The notes under the pieces were generated by a model. It had not been told where the DNA came from. It saw only the letters and a list, made by a program, of their open reading frames with translations, and made no database searches. From Lysobacteraceae bacterium (GTDB lineage Bacteria; Pseudomonadota; Gammaproteobacteria; Xanthomonadales; Rhodanobacteraceae): DNA of 35,234 nucleotides. The stretch covers positions 1 through 35,234 of the forward strand of contig SEHB01000015.1 of the NCBI GenBank assembly GCA_004143945.1, given 5' to 3'. Below are positions 20,252 to 29,103 of this stretch, one piece after another. Positions within the stretch are counted from its first letter, which is position 1. The number at the start of each line of letters is the position of its first letter. Made by a program: the position numbers and the translations under genes.

Positions 20252-21303
20252 CAGCGGCTCCCCCGCGCTTCGGGCGTGACGACCGTGGTGCCCGCGCCGA
20301 CCGGCGCGCGCACGTCGGGCGCGAGCGGCAGGTTCAGGATGTTCTTGCCCTCGGAAAAATCGATGACCTTCGGCGTCGACCCGACCACCTGCTCCATCGT
20401 CTCGAGGTAGAGGCGCTTGCGCGTGACCTCGGGCGCGATGCGGTACTGCGACTCGACGAGGTTGAACCGCTGCGCGTCGCCTTCGGCGCGTGCGATGCGT
20501 TCGCTCTTGTAGCCTTCCGCCTCCGCGCGCGCGGTGGCCGCGTCACCGCGCGCCTCCGGCACGACCTGGCTCGCGTAGGCCTTCGCTTCTTCCTCGAGGC
20601 GCTGCTTGTCCTGCAACGCGCGGTTGGCGTCGTCGAACGCGTCCTTCACTTCCTGCGGCGGGCGCACGTTCTGGAAGTTCAGCTCGGTGAGCACGAGGCC
20701 GGTCTTGTAACGGTCGAGCGTGGACTGCAGCAGCTTCTTCGCCTCCGCCATCAGCTCGGTGCGCTGGCCCGACAAAATCGTGTCCATGCTGCTGCTGCCG
20801 ATCACGGTGCGCACCGCGCTCTCGGCGGCCTGCCCCAGCGTCGCATCCGGCTCGCGCACGCCGAACAGGAACAGCTGCGGGTCGAGCACGCGATACTGCA
20901 CGTTGAAGTCGACCATCACGATGTTCTCGTCGCGCGTGAGCATGCGCACCTGGTCGTTGGTCTGGAACACCGAGCCGATGTCGACCTTGCGCACGGTTTC
21001 GATCGGGCGCGGGAACTTGAGGTTGATGCCGGGCGTCATCAGTCGCGAGAACTGGCCGAAGCGCAGCACCACGCCGGTTTCGCTCGCGTTGACGCGGACC
21101 AGGCTGTCGAACAGCGCCCACGCGATCAGGATGCCGATCAGCGCGGCGGAAAATCCGCCGCCGCCACCGCCGAACAGGCGATTGAACAGATCGCGCAGGC
21201 GACGTGCGACCGCATCGAAATCCGGCGACGGGCCCTTGCCGCCGCCGTTGTCGCGCCACGGGTCGCGCTGCTTGCCGCCGCTGCCGGGTTCATTCCATGC
21301 CAT
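20251..21303 (-). CDS. hflK: FtsH protease modulator HflK
   Basis: 350 residues, shorter than the Escherichia coli protein (419). A Gly-rich cytoplasmic N-terminus (MAWNEPGSGGKQRDPW, typical of HflK) precedes one membrane helix near residues 52-68. The SPFH/band 7 domain begins ETGVVLRFGQFSRLMTPGINLKFP, and a long coiled coil follows (NRALQDKQRLEEEAKAYASQ and beyond, to about residue 300). The C-terminal tail is short and Pro/Val-rich, lacking the long Gln-rich extension of some homologues. It has its own candidate promoter in the 225-base gap after hflX. Confidence 0.96.
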   Translation of the reverse strand: MAWNEPGSGGKQRDPWRDNGGGKGPSPDFDAVARRLRDLFNRLFGGGGGGFSAALIGILIAWALFDSLVRVNASETGVVLRFGQFSRLMTPGINLKFPRPIETVRKVDIGSVFQTNDQVRMLTRDENIVMVDFNVQYRVLDPQLFLFGVREPDATLGQAAESAVRTVIGSSSMDTILSGQRTELMAEAKKLLQSTLDRYKTGLVLTELNFQNVRPPQEVKDAFDDANRALQDKQRLEEEAKAYASQVVPEARGDAATARAEAEGYKSERIARAEGDAQRFNLVESQYRIAPEVTRKRLYLETMEQVVGSTPKVIDFSEGKNILNLPLAPDVRAPVGAGTTVVTPEARGSR

Positions 21304-21446
21304 CGTCGCCTGCCTTTCGTGTCGCGGTCGGGCGCCGGCCCGATGCTGCGTCCGGAACCAGCCACTTCTGGGAATCGGGGTGATGCCGCGGCAACCCTGG
21401 ATTGCTCGGTGCCGGAACGGCGCCGCGCATGCTCGGTTGCCGAAGG

Positions 21447-21475
21447 ATTGTAGGTAGGGCCACCGGCAGGGGCAA
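21447..21475 (-). promoter_or_regulatory. Sigma-70 promoter upstream of hflK
   Basis: On the minus strand, TTGCCC (21475-21470) and TACAAT (21452-21447) are separated by exactly 17 bases. It lies about 145 bases upstream of hflK in the gap after hflX. This would let hflK-hflC-yjeT-purA be expressed apart from hfq-hflX. Confidence 0.65.
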
Positions 21476-21528
21476 GCAAGTGCGGCCGAGGCGCGCAGGC
21501 GCCTGCAGGACGCGGGTGCCGGCGTCGT

Positions 21529-22857
21529 TCAGTGCATGCGCTGGCGCAGCCACTCGCCGTCGCCGTCGGGCAGCCCGAACAGCGGCTCGACCAGCGCGCG
21601 CGGCGCGTCGATGCGGATGTGCCAGCCCTGTTCGTCCGCGTCCTCTCCCGCGACCACGCCGTGCGCATGCAGGCGCGCGCGCAGGCGGCCCGCGTCGACC
21701 GGCAGGCGCAGGTCGGTGCAGACGCGCTCCGCGCCGAGGCGACGCGAGATCGCAGCGAGCAGGCCGTCGATGCCCGCGCGGTCGAGCGCGGACACCCAGG
21801 CGCGCGGCACCTCGCCGCCTTCGACATGGTCGACGCGCGCAGCCATCGGTGCCTCGTCGCGATCCGCGCCGGCGTCTCCACGCGTGCCGACCAGGTCGAT
21901 CTTGTTGTACACGAGCACCTGCGGCAACTCGTCGGCGCCGATTTCCTTCAAGACCGCTTCGACGTCGGCGATGCGCTGGTCCCGTTCGGGATCGGATGCA
22001 TCGACGACATGCAGCAGCAGGTCGGCATCGCGCGCTTCCGCGAGCGTCGAGCGGAATGCGGCGACGAGGTCGTGCGGCAGGTCGCGGATGAACCCGACGG
22101 TGTCGGCCAGCAGGAACGGGCCGCAGTCGAGCCCGTCGATCCGGCGCAGCGTCGGGTCGAGCGTCGCGAACAGCTGGTCCGCCGCATACACCGCCGATCC
22201 GGTCAGCACGTTGAACAGCGTCGACTTGCCCGCGTTGGTGTAACCGACCAGCGCGACCACCGGCAGCGCGTTGCGCTGGCGCGAGCGACGCGCGGTCGCG
22301 CGTTGCGTCTCGACCTTCTGCATGCGCTTCTGCAACTGCTTGACGCGCTCGCCCAGCAGGCGGCGATCGAGCTCGAGCTGTGTTTCACCGGGTCCGCGCA
22401 GGCCGATCGCACCGCCGCGCTGCCGCTCGAGGTGGGTCCAGCCGCGCACGAGGCGCGTGGACATGTGCTTGAGCTGGGCGAGTTCGACCTGCAGCTTGCC
22501 TTCGTGCGAACGCGCACGCTGCGCGAAGATGTCGAGGATCAGCCCGGTGCGGTCGACCACGCGGCACTCGGTCAGCTTCTCGAGGTTGCGCTCCTGCACC
22601 GGGCTCAGCGCATGGTTGACGAGGATCAGGTCGGCATCGAGCGCATGCCGGTGTTCGCGCAACTCCTCGGCCTTGCCGCTGCCGACGAAATAGCGCGGAT
22701 TGGGTTTTTCGACGCGCGCGCTGAGACTGCCGACCACGCTCGCTCCTGCGGAGCGCGCGAGCTCGGCGAATTCTTCCAGCGCAAGCGGATCGGCGTGGCC
22801 GGGCGCCTGCGGCTGCAGCAGCAGGGCACGTTCGCCTTTACGGGATCGTTCGAACAG
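21529..22857 (-). CDS. hflX: Ribosome-associated GTPase HflX, with probable CTG start
   Basis: 442 residues if it starts at the CTG at 22857. HflX binds the 50S subunit and splits stalled ribosomes in GTP hydrolysis. The N-terminal domain has KPNPRYFVGSGKAEEL and LSPVQERNLEKL, followed by a helical region with GWTHLERQRGG and GLRGPGETQLE. The G1 motif is GYTNAGKST at residues 205-213, then DTVGFIRDLP (G3) and YNKIDL (G4). The first ATG/GTG in frame would be the GTG at 22737, but that cuts 40 residues that clearly match the family N-terminus (LFERSRKGERALLLQPQ versus MFDRYDAGEQAVLV). A stop lies three codons before the CTG, so CTG (or an adjacent ATC) must be used; AAGGTGA sits 7 bases upstream. 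Confidence 0.93.
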   Translation of the reverse strand: MFERSRKGERALLLQPQAPGHADPLALEEFAELARSAGASVVGSLSARVEKPNPRYFVGSGKAEELREHRHALDADLILVNHALSPVQERNLEKLTECRVVDRTGLILDIFAQRARSHEGKLQVELAQLKHMSTRLVRGWTHLERQRGGAIGLRGPGETQLELDRRLLGERVKQLQKRMQKVETQRATARRSRQRNALPVVALVGYTNAGKSTLFNVLTGSAVYAADQLFATLDPTLRRIDGLDCGPFLLADTVGFIRDLPHDLVAAFRSTLAEARDADLLLHVVDASDPERDQRIADVEAVLKEIGADELPQVLVYNKIDLVGTRGDAGADRDEAPMAARVDHVEGGEVPRAWVSALDRAGIDGLLAAISRRLGAERVCTDLRLPVDAGRLRARLHAHGVVAGEDADEQGWHIRIDAPRALVEPLFGLPDGDGEWLRQRMH

Positions 22858-22929
22858 CGGGATTCACCTTGGATGGGCGTAGCCGCCCTTCATGCGGCCA
22901 CCTGCCGACTGCTTCAAGCCCGCGGGCGC

Positions 22930-23208
22930 TCAGGCATCGGCATCCGCGGGAGCGTCGGCCGCGGCCGCGCCGGGCGCGCCATGGCCCTCCACGCCGCCGA
23001 CGCGCACGTTGCGCGACGGTACCACCGTCGAGATCGCGTGCTTGTACACCATCTGGCTGACGGTATTGCGCAACAGCACGACAAACTGGTCGAACGACTC
23101 GACCGTGCCTTGCAGCTTGATGCCATTGACGAGGTAGATCGAAACCGGCACGCGCTCGCGGCGCAACGCATTCAGAAACGGATCCTGCAACGACTGCCCT
23201 TTGGACAT
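22930..23208 (-). CDS. hfq: RNA chaperone Hfq
   Basis: 92 residues. Hfq is a hexameric Sm-like protein that pairs small RNAs with target mRNAs. The Sm core spans residues 7-66: [20 protein letters not shown] (Sm1 start), [20 protein letters not shown] and the Sm2 motif [12 protein letters not shown]. The RNA-binding residues Q8, K31 and the YKH at 55-57 are in place. The C-terminal tail (residues 70-92) is Gly/Ala/Asp-rich and acidic, without the extended tail of the Escherichia coli protein. An AAGGAG Shine-Dalgarno lies 9 bases before the ATG. It follows miaA after 152 bases and precedes hflX by 72 bases, the standard order. Confidence 0.98.
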   Translation of the reverse strand: MSKGQSLQDPFLNALRRERVPVSIYLVNGIKLQGTVESFDQFVVLLRNTVSQMVYKHAISTVVPSRNVRVGGVEGHGAPGAAAADAPADADA

Positions 23209-23360
23209 GGTCTTGTTCTCCTTGCAATTCGATCATCCGAACCGGGAAAAAACCGCCGCCCGTACCACACCGCCCTGCGCACGGCCCGGTTCAACACGCA
23301 TTCAGTTAGCGGCATCTTAATGGCTTGCCGGGGCAAAAGGAATCGACGCAGCGCACAGTC

Positions 23361-24329
23361 TCAGCGCAGGGCTGCAGGACCCAGGAACAGATCCACTGCG
23401 TCGACCGCAATTTCGGCAAACGATCCCCGATCCGGATCGATCGTGCGTGCATCGAGCTCGCTTCGGAGCCACGTGAGCTGTCGTTTCGCGAGTTGTCGTG
23501 TCGCGAATACCGCGCGCTCGCGAAACGCCTCGAAAGCCCCGCCATCCAGATGCGGCCACGCCTGCCGGTAGCCGACCGCGCGCATCGCGGGCAGGTCCGG
23601 ATCGAAGCCCGGGCTCGCCCGCAGGCGGCGCGCCTCGTCGAGGAAACCCTGTTCGAGCATGAGATCGAAGCGCTGCGCGATGCGGGCATGCAGGCCGCCG
23701 CGGTCGCCGGGCACGAGTGCGAGCTTGAGCACCCGCCAGGGTAGCCGGGTGCGGCTGCCGGCCTGCTGCGCCGAGAGCGGGCGGCCCGTGAGCTCGATCA
23801 CCTCGAGAGCCCGCTGGATGCGCTGCGCATCGCGCGGACGGATGCGGTCCGCGGCGACCGGGTCCAGCCGTGCGAGTCGCGCATGCAGCGTGAGCCAGCC
23901 TTCCTCTTCGGCCTCGCCCGCAAGCCGTGCACGCAGCGCGGGGTCGGCGTCGGGGAGCGCCGACAACCCGTGCGCGAGCGCGCGGAAATAGAGTCCGGTT
24001 CCTCCGACCAGCAGGGGCACGCGACCGCTGCGCGTGATCGTCGTCATCGCGGCCAGCGCGTCTTCGCGGAAATTCGCAGCCGAATACGGCTCGGTCGGTT
24101 CGCGGATGTCGATCAGCGCGTGCGGGTGTCGGGCAAGCGTGGCGGCATCGGGCTTGGCCGCGCCGATGTCGAGGCCGCGGTACACGAGGGCGGAATCGAC
24201 GCTCGCGAGCGCGAGCGGAAAGCGCTCCGCCAGCGCACATGCAAGCGCGGTCTTGCCGCTCGCGGTCGGGCCCATCAGGAAGATCGCCGGTGGACGCCGG
24301 TCGATGCGATCGACCCCGGCCGAGGTCAC
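23361..24329 (-). CDS. miaA: tRNA dimethylallyltransferase
   Basis: 322 residues. MiaA adds a dimethylallyl group to A37 of tRNAs that read codons beginning with U. The P-loop is GPTASGKTA at residues 20-28. [18 protein letters not shown] carries the catalytic Asp, and [17 protein letters not shown] is a family mark. The tRNA-binding helical insert and AVGYRQAW follow, with [12 protein letters not shown] near the end. The start is a GTG at 24329 that overlaps the stop of the response-regulator gene as GTGA, implying translational coupling; an internal start is possible, but the family N-terminus fits. Downstream is hfq. Confidence 0.96.
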   Translation of the reverse strand: MTSAGVDRIDRRPPAIFLMGPTASGKTALACALAERFPLALASVDSALVYRGLDIGAAKPDAATLARHPHALIDIREPTEPYSAANFREDALAAMTTITRSGRVPLLVGGTGLYFRALAHGLSALPDADPALRARLAGEAEEEGWLTLHARLARLDPVAADRIRPRDAQRIQRALEVIELTGRPLSAQQAGSRTRLPWRVLKLALVPGDRGGLHARIAQRFDLMLEQGFLDEARRLRASPGFDPDLPAMRAVGYRQAWPHLDGGAFEAFRERAVFATRQLAKRQLTWLRSELDARTIDPDRGSFAEIAVDAVDLFLGPAALR

Positions 24330-24865
24330 GGCAGGCTGCCCGTCTCCTGCGCATGCGCGGCGTTCGACGCGGCCTGCAGCCCGTGGCGGCGCGGAAGCAG
24401 GGACACATCGAGCAGTCGTTCGATGCGCGAGAACACTTCGGCGCGCGAGAACGGCTTCTTCATGAAATCGTCGGCACCGATGCGCTGTGCGTAGAACTGC
24501 TCGGTCGCCTGCTCGTTGCCGCTCATCATGATGATCGGGATCCCGCGTGTCTCCGGCTGCCGGCGCAGCAGGCGCAGCGCCGAGAAACCGCTCATGCCCG
24601 GCAGCACGATGTCGAGGAAGATCAGGTCGGGCTGTTCGGCCTTCGCGATCTCGGTGCCCTGCTCCGCATCGGCAGCCTCGAGCACGACGTAACCGTTCTG
24701 TCGCAGCATGCGCGCGAGCAGCGCGACCACGGTGGCCGAATCGTCGACGACGAGCACGCGCATGCCGCCACGCGCATTCAGGCGCGGCTTGCCACGCCGA
24801 CCCGATGGGTCTCCGGCGGCCGCACCCGCGCCGAACAGGCGTTTAAGGAATGTCCACAAAGCCAC
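24326..24865 (-). CDS. Single-domain response regulator with amphipathic N-terminus
   Basis: 179 residues from the GTG at 24865, which has a strong GGAGGGGGG Shine-Dalgarno; starts further upstream lack one. Residues 1-12 ([12 protein letters not shown]) look like an amphipathic helix, followed by a flexible Gly/Ala/Arg linker to residue 34. A CheY-type receiver follows: acidic pocket D41-D42, phospho-acceptor D85 in [14 protein letters not shown]115 in IIMMSGN, and K137-P138 in DDFMKKPFS. No output domain follows, only a Arg/Ala-rich tail of about 25 residues. The receiver resembles PilH/PilG-type regulators. No kinase gene lies nearby. It overlaps miaA by 4 bases. Confidence 0.88.
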   Translation of the reverse strand: MALWTFLKRLFGAGAAAGDPSGRRGKPRLNARGGMRVLVVDDSATVVALLARMLRQNGYVVLEAADAEQGTEIAKAEQPDLIFLDIVLPGMSGFSALRLLRRQPETRGIPIIMMSGNEQATEQFYAQRIGADDFMKKPFSRAEVFSRIERLLDVSLLPRRHGLQAASNAAHAQETGSLP

Positions 24866-25395
24866 GGTCAGCCCCCCTCCGACCTCCCCGACGACTAGTG
24901 TCTGCGCAATGCGGCGGCCGCACAAGCGAACCGATCGCGGTTTCCGCGGCCCCTCTTCAGCTGGCGCCGGCCCCGCCCGCCGCGGCGCACCTCAGCCGCG
25001 CCATGCCGAAATCCGCCGTGCACGCGCGAGCCGCGTGCGATCCGCCCGGCTTTACCGGCCGAGCGGCATGGCCCGAGACGCTCGACCTCGGTCAGGTCGC
25101 GACGGCATCGCGCGACGGCGTGCCCCGCCATCGCCATGCCGAACGGCGTCGCATGCGAGGGCCTCGTGCGAGCGACTTCGATTCCAGGACGCTCGCTCGA
25201 CCTCATGCGGCCTGCGGCGAAACACGTGCAGCCTCCAGGCTCAGGCCCCGGTCTCCGCGCGCATGCGCGCGCCGTGCGGAGTGATCGCGCGAACGACGCG
25301 GCGGCGCAGCTCCGCACCCGATGCGCGTGCCGCGTCGCGCAACCGCGGCGCCGACGTATAATCGAACGATTCGCCCCGCAACCGCGAGTCCCTCC
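24866..25395. other. 530-base stretch without a recognisable gene
   Basis: The gap separates the divergent response-regulator and tdh genes. Frames crossing it are shadows of tdh or composition artefacts rich in Arg, Ala and Pro. It holds the tdh -10 (25357-25362) and a perfect 14-base palindrome, GCGCGCATGCGCGC (25257-25270), nested inside a longer imperfect hairpin CTCCGC/GCGGAG. I see no RNA motif that I can name. Confidence 0.5.
25357..25362 (+). promoter_or_regulatory. -10 element upstream of tdh
   Basis: A perfect TATAAT lies 33 bases before the tdh ATG. The matching -35 region (25334-25340) is GTCGCGC-like and poor, so an activator or an extended context may be needed. Confidence 0.6.
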
Positions 25396-26430
25396 ATGAC
25401 GCAGATGATGAAGGCCCTGGTCAAGCGCGAAGCCGCGCGCGGGATCTGGATGGAGCAGGTGCCGCTGCCGGAGATCGGGCCGAACGACGTGCTGGTCAAG
25501 CTCGAGAAGACCGCGATCTGCGGCACCGACCTGCACATCTACAAGTGGGACGAGTGGTCGCAGCGCACGATCAAGCCGGGCCTCGTGATCGGACACGAGT
25601 TCGTCGGCCGCATCGTGGACATCGGCGCCGGCGTGCGCGGTTACAGCCTCGGCCAGCGCGTGTCGGCCGAAGGCCACATCGTCTGCGGCGTGTGCCGCAA
25701 TTGCCGAGCGGGTCGCCAGCACCTGTGCCCGAACACGATCGGCATCGGCGTCAACCGCAATGGCGCATTCGCCGAGTACATCGCGATGCCCGCCTCCAAC
25801 CTGTGGCCGATCCCGGACCAGATCCCGAGCGAACTCGCCGCGTTCTTCGATCCCTACGGCAACGCGGCGCATTGCGCGCTCGAGTTCGACGTGATCGGGG
25901 AAGACGTGCTGATCACCGGCGCGGGCCCGATCGGCATCATCGCGGCCGGCATCTGCAAGCACGTGGGCGCGCGCAACGTGGTCGTCACCGACGTCAACGA
26001 CTATCGCCTCAAGCTCGCCGCCGACATGGGCGCGACGCGCGTGGTCAACGTGTCCAAGCAGTCCGTGCGCGAGGTGGTCAAGGACCTGCACATGGAGGGC
26101 TTCGACGTCGCGCTCGAGATGAGCGGCAACCCGCGTGCGTTCAACGACATGCTCGACGTGATGTACCACGGCGGCAAGGTCGCGCTGCTCGGCATCCTGC
26201 CCAACGGTGCCGGCATCGACTGGGACAAGGTGATCTTCAAGGGCCTCACGCTGCACGGCATCTACGGACGCCGCATGTACGAGACCTGGTACAAGATGAC
26301 GCAGATGGTGCTCACCGGTTTCCCGCTGCAGAAGGTGCTCACCCACCAGATCCACATCGACGACTTCCAGAAGGGTTTCGACCTCATGGATTCGGGCCAC
26401 TGCGGCAAGGTCGTCTGCTCCTGGAACTGA
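25396..26430 (+). CDS. tdh: L-threonine 3-dehydrogenase
   Basis: 344 residues, medium-chain zinc alcohol dehydrogenase family. Tdh oxidises threonine to 2-amino-3-ketobutyrate with NAD, which Kbl then cleaves to glycine and acetyl-CoA. The catalytic zinc site has C42 in ICGTDLH and H67-E68 in GHEFVG. The structural zinc cysteines are C97, C100, C103 and C111. The NAD-binding GAGPIG is at residues 175-180. [13 protein letters not shown] and [13 protein letters not shown] are Tdh-type. ATGs at 25405 and 25408 are alternatives. kbl is not in the window. tilS follows after 16 bases and is probably co-transcribed. Confidence 0.96.
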   Translation: MTQMMKALVKREAARGIWMEQVPLPEIGPNDVLVKLEKTAICGTDLHIYKWDEWSQRTIKPGLVIGHEFVGRIVDIGAGVRGYSLGQRVSAEGHIVCGVCRNCRAGRQHLCPNTIGIGVNRNGAFAEYIAMPASNLWPIPDQIPSELAAFFDPYGNAAHCALEFDVIGEDVLITGAGPIGIIAAGICKHVGARNVVVTDVNDYRLKLAADMGATRVVNVSKQSVREVVKDLHMEGFDVALEMSGNPRAFNDMLDVMYHGGKVALLGILPNGAGIDWDKVIFKGLTLHGIYGRRMYETWYKMTQMVLTGFPLQKVLTHQIHIDDFQKGFDLMDSGHCGKVVCSWN

Positions 26431-26446
26431 AGACGACCGACAGGAC

Positions 26447-27814
26447 ATGCCCATCCGCCGCATCCGCGAGCTGATCGATTCCTCGCTCGCCGACCTGGCG
26501 CCCGCGCCGCTGCTGGTCGCATTCAGCGGCGGCCTCGACTCGCACGTGCTGCTGCATGCGCTCGCCGCCTCGCCGGTGGCGGTCGCGCGCGGCCTGCGCG
26601 CGGTCTACATCGACCACGGCCTGCAGGACGACAGCGCGCAATGGGCGGAACGTTGCCTCGGCTACGCGGGCGCGCTCGGGGTGGAGTTGCTGGTCTGCGA
26701 AGTCGACGTCGTGCGCCGCAGCGGCCTCGGGCTCGAAGCCAGCGCGCGGCGCGCGCGCTACGCGAAGATCGAGACCCTGCTCGGTGATGGCGAAGTGGTC
26801 GCGCTCGCGCACCACCGCGACGACCAGGCCGAAACCGTGCTGATGAAGCTGTTGCGCGGCGCCGGCCCCGAGGGCATCGGCGCGATGCGGCCGCTGCGCC
26901 GCCTCGGTCGCGGCTGGGCCTGGCGCCCGCTGCTCGGCATGCCGCGTGCGGCGCTGCGCGAATACGCCGAACATTACGGGCTCGGCTGGATCAACGATCC
27001 GAGCAACGCCGACCAGACCATCGACCGCAACTACCTGCGCATGCAGGTGCTGCCGCGCATCGTGCGCAGATGGCCCGAAGCCGAGAGCAGCATCGCGCAA
27101 AGCGCCGCGTGGGCGCGCGCCGCATCCGAGTTCATCGAGGTCGAGGCGGAACGCGCGCTGGCGCGCATCCAGGGCCTCGATCCGACCACGCTCGATTTCC
27201 GCGCGTGGCTCGCCTTGCCGGCCGCATTGCGCGATCCGGTGTTGCGGCGCTGGCTGCGCGCGCTGGAGCTGCCCGAACCGACCCACTACCAGGCGGCCGA
27301 ACTCGTGCGCCAGCTCGGCGAGGCGGCCGAGGACCGGCAGCCCTGCGTACGCTGGCCCGGCACCGAACTCCGGCGCTATCGCGAGCTGCTGCATGCCCTC
27401 GCACCCCTGCAGTTCCCGCCACTCGACTGGGTCGCCGAGTTCGACGGCGGGCCGCTCGCGTTGCCACTCGACCTCGGCACGTTGCGGCTCGCAGGCCTCG
27501 CGCATCCCCTGCACGTGCCATTGCACGTGCGTTTCCGGCGGGGCGGCGAGAGCCTGCGCCTCGCGAGTGGCGGGCACGCGCGCGAACTGCGCGACCTGTT
27601 CCAGGAAGCCGGCATCCCGCCCTGGCAACGCGGTCGCCTGCCGCTGCTGTTCGACGACGACGACGTCCTCGTCGCGGTGGCGGACCTGTGGCGATCCGAA
27701 GAGGCCGCGCACGCACTCGGCGGCGCCGACGTGCGCATCGAATGGGAAGCGAAGCAGGCAGCGGCGAGGCGCAGTGCGGCCCGGCCGATTGATCTTGACC
27801 GCGTGCTGAGCTAG
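26447..27814 (+). CDS. tilS: tRNA(Ile)-lysidine synthase
   Basis: 455 residues. TilS attaches lysine to C34 of tRNA-Ile(CAU) so that it reads AUA. The PP-loop SGGLDS is at residues 27-32, and [10 protein letters not shown] and [18 protein letters not shown] follow, all family marks. [21 protein letters not shown] is the typical central motif, here cited only as [10 protein letters not shown]. The C-terminal domain carries the TilS signature [13 protein letters not shown] with [24 protein letters not shown] lies just before the ATG. The 3' end holds a good promoter for xseB. Confidence 0.96.
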   Translation: MPIRRIRELIDSSLADLAPAPLLVAFSGGLDSHVLLHALAASPVAVARGLRAVYIDHGLQDDSAQWAERCLGYAGALGVELLVCEVDVVRRSGLGLEASARRARYAKIETLLGDGEVVALAHHRDDQAETVLMKLLRGAGPEGIGAMRPLRRLGRGWAWRPLLGMPRAALREYAEHYGLGWINDPSNADQTIDRNYLRMQVLPRIVRRWPEAESSIAQSAAWARAASEFIEVEAERALARIQGLDPTTLDFRAWLALPAALRDPVLRRWLRALELPEPTHYQAAELVRQLGEAAEDRQPCVRWPGTELRRYRELLHALAPLQFPPLDWVAEFDGGPLALPLDLGTLRLAGLAHPLHVPLHVRFRRGGESLRLASGGHARELRDLFQEAGIPPWQRGRLPLLFDDDDVLVAVADLWRSEEAAHALGGADVRIEWEAKQAAARRSAARPIDLDRVLS

Positions 27815-27817
27815 CGT
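27789..27817 (+). promoter_or_regulatory. Candidate promoter of xseB inside the end of tilS
   Basis: TTGATC (27789-27794), a 17-base spacer and TAGCGT (27812-27817) lie 8 bases before the xseB ATG. The arrangement would yield a nearly leaderless xseB mRNA, and no Shine-Dalgarno precedes the ATG. Confidence 0.45.
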
Positions 27818-27825
27818 TCGCGTCC

Positions 27826-28077
27826 ATGCCCCATCCCCCCGCCGAGACCCCGCAGGTCGCCGAATTCGAGAAGTCGCTCGACGAGCTTGAGCAACTCGTG
27901 GTCCGGATGGAACACGGCGAGCTCAGCCTCGACGATTCGCTGCAGTCGTTCGAACGCGGCATCGCGCTCTATCGCAACTGCCAGGGCGCACTCGAACAGG
28001 CGCGCCAGCGCGTCAGCCTGCTGCTGGATCCGGCCGCGCCCGAGGCCGCGCGCCCGTTCGAGCCCGACGTGCCGTGA
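27826..28077 (+). CDS. xseB: Exodeoxyribonuclease VII small subunit
   Basis: 83 residues. XseB wraps around the large subunit XseA to form exonuclease VII, which degrades single-stranded DNA from both ends. The helical core [35 protein letters not shown] is the family mark, cited here by its conserved [19 protein letters not shown] block; residues 10-60 cover it. A Pro-rich N-terminus and an Ala/Pro-rich tail flank it. The gene lies between tilS (11-base gap) and ispA (31-base gap), the xseB-ispA pair seen in many bacteria. xseA is not here. Confidence 0.95.
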   Translation: MPHPPAETPQVAEFEKSLDELEQLVVRMEHGELSLDDSLQSFERGIALYRNCQGALEQARQRVSLLLDPAAPEAARPFEPDVP

Positions 28078-28108
28078 CGCGTGCCATCGTCGTTGATGGC
28101 GACGTCGT

Positions 28109-29032
28109 GTGACATCGGGTGCAGATCGCAAGAACCCCTTGAGCGAACTCACTGCTGAACTGCTCGCGTTGTCCGCGCGCGCCGACGAGGCACTCGCGCG
28201 CGCGTTGCCGCCGGATGCGCAGCCGCCGGTCGAACTGCACCGCGCGATGCGCTATGCCGTTCTCGGCGGGGGCAAGCGCCTGCGGCCCTTGCTCGTCTAC
28301 GCGACTGGACGCGCGTTCGACGCGCCGCTCGAGCGGCTGGACGCCTGCGCGGTCGCGGTCGAGGTGATCCATGCGTATTCGCTCGTCCACGACGACCTCC
28401 CCGCGATGGACGACGACGCGCTGCGGCGTGGTCGCCCCACCTGCCACGTCGCGTTCGGGGAAGCGATGGCGATCCTCGCGGGTGATGCGCTGCAGGCGCT
28501 CGCGTTCGAGGTACTCGCCAACGATTCCGCGCTGGCCGTGGGCGCCGCGACTCGGCTCGAGATGCTGCGCGTGCTCGCGGCCGCATGCGGATCGCATGGC
28601 ATGGCCGGCGGCCAGGCGCTCGACCTCGCAGCGGTCGGCCGCTCGCTCGCGGCGAGCGAACTCGAACGCATGCACGTGTACAAGACCGGCGCGTTGATTC
28701 GCGCCTCGGTGCAGCTCGGTGCGCTGGCTGCCGGCTGCGAAGATCCGCGCGTGCTCGCCGCGCTCGACGAGTACGGCCATGCGATCGGTCTCGCATTCCA
28801 GGTGCGCGACGACCTGCTCGACATCGAGGCCGGCAGCGAGCAGCTCGGCAAGACCGCGGGCAAGGACCTCGCGGCGAACAAGCCCACTTACCCATCGATC
28901 CTCGGCGTCGAGGCTTCGCGCGCCGAGCTCGCGCGACTCACCGCGCGCGCGCTCGCAGCCACCGACGGGGTCGGCGGGCGCGCCGGGGGCCTGCGCGCGC
29001 TCGCACGCTTCGTCGCCGATCGCAACGCCTGA
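28109..29032 (+). CDS. ispA: Farnesyl diphosphate synthase (polyprenyl synthetase)
   Basis: 307 residues. IspA condenses isopentenyl diphosphate with dimethylallyl and geranyl diphosphates to farnesyl diphosphate. The first Asp-rich motif DDLPAMD is at residues 95-101, the second DDLLD at 234-238, and GGGKRLRP at 53-60 binds the diphosphate. GMAGGQALDL and YKTGALIRASV are also family marks. The start is uncertain: GTG at 28109 has no Shine-Dalgarno, and a TTG at 28139 would give 297 residues. It follows xseB; dxs, often the next gene, is absent and a POT transporter follows instead. Confidence 0.94.
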   Translation: MTSGADRKNPLSELTAELLALSARADEALARALPPDAQPPVELHRAMRYAVLGGGKRLRPLLVYATGRAFDAPLERLDACAVAVEVIHAYSLVHDDLPAMDDDALRRGRPTCHVAFGEAMAILAGDALQALAFEVLANDSALAVGAATRLEMLRVLAAACGSHGMAGGQALDLAAVGRSLAASELERMHVYKTGALIRASVQLGALAAGCEDPRVLAALDEYGHAIGLAFQVRDDLLDIEAGSEQLGKTAGKDLAANKPTYPSILGVEASRAELARLTARALAATDGVGGRAGGLRALARFVADRNA

Positions 29033-29053
29033 ACCGACGCGGGGCGCGCACCG

Positions 29054-29082
29054 CTCGCCGATCCGGTACCCTCGCCGATCCG
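29054..29082 (+). repeat. 12-base direct repeat upstream of the POT transporter gene
   Basis: CTCGCCGATCCG occurs at 29054-29065 and again at 29071-29082, a period of 17 bases. A TACCCT hexamer between and overlapping the copies (29067-29072) may be a -10 element. The repeat could be an operator or simple duplication. Confidence 0.6.
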
Positions 29083-29103
29083 CCCCCGAGGACCGCGCGC
29101 GCG

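Noticed and set aside
25257-25270. GCGCGCATGCGCGC palindrome upstream of tdh
   Set aside because: Alternating GC composition explains it and no second copy or promoter spacing supports an operator.
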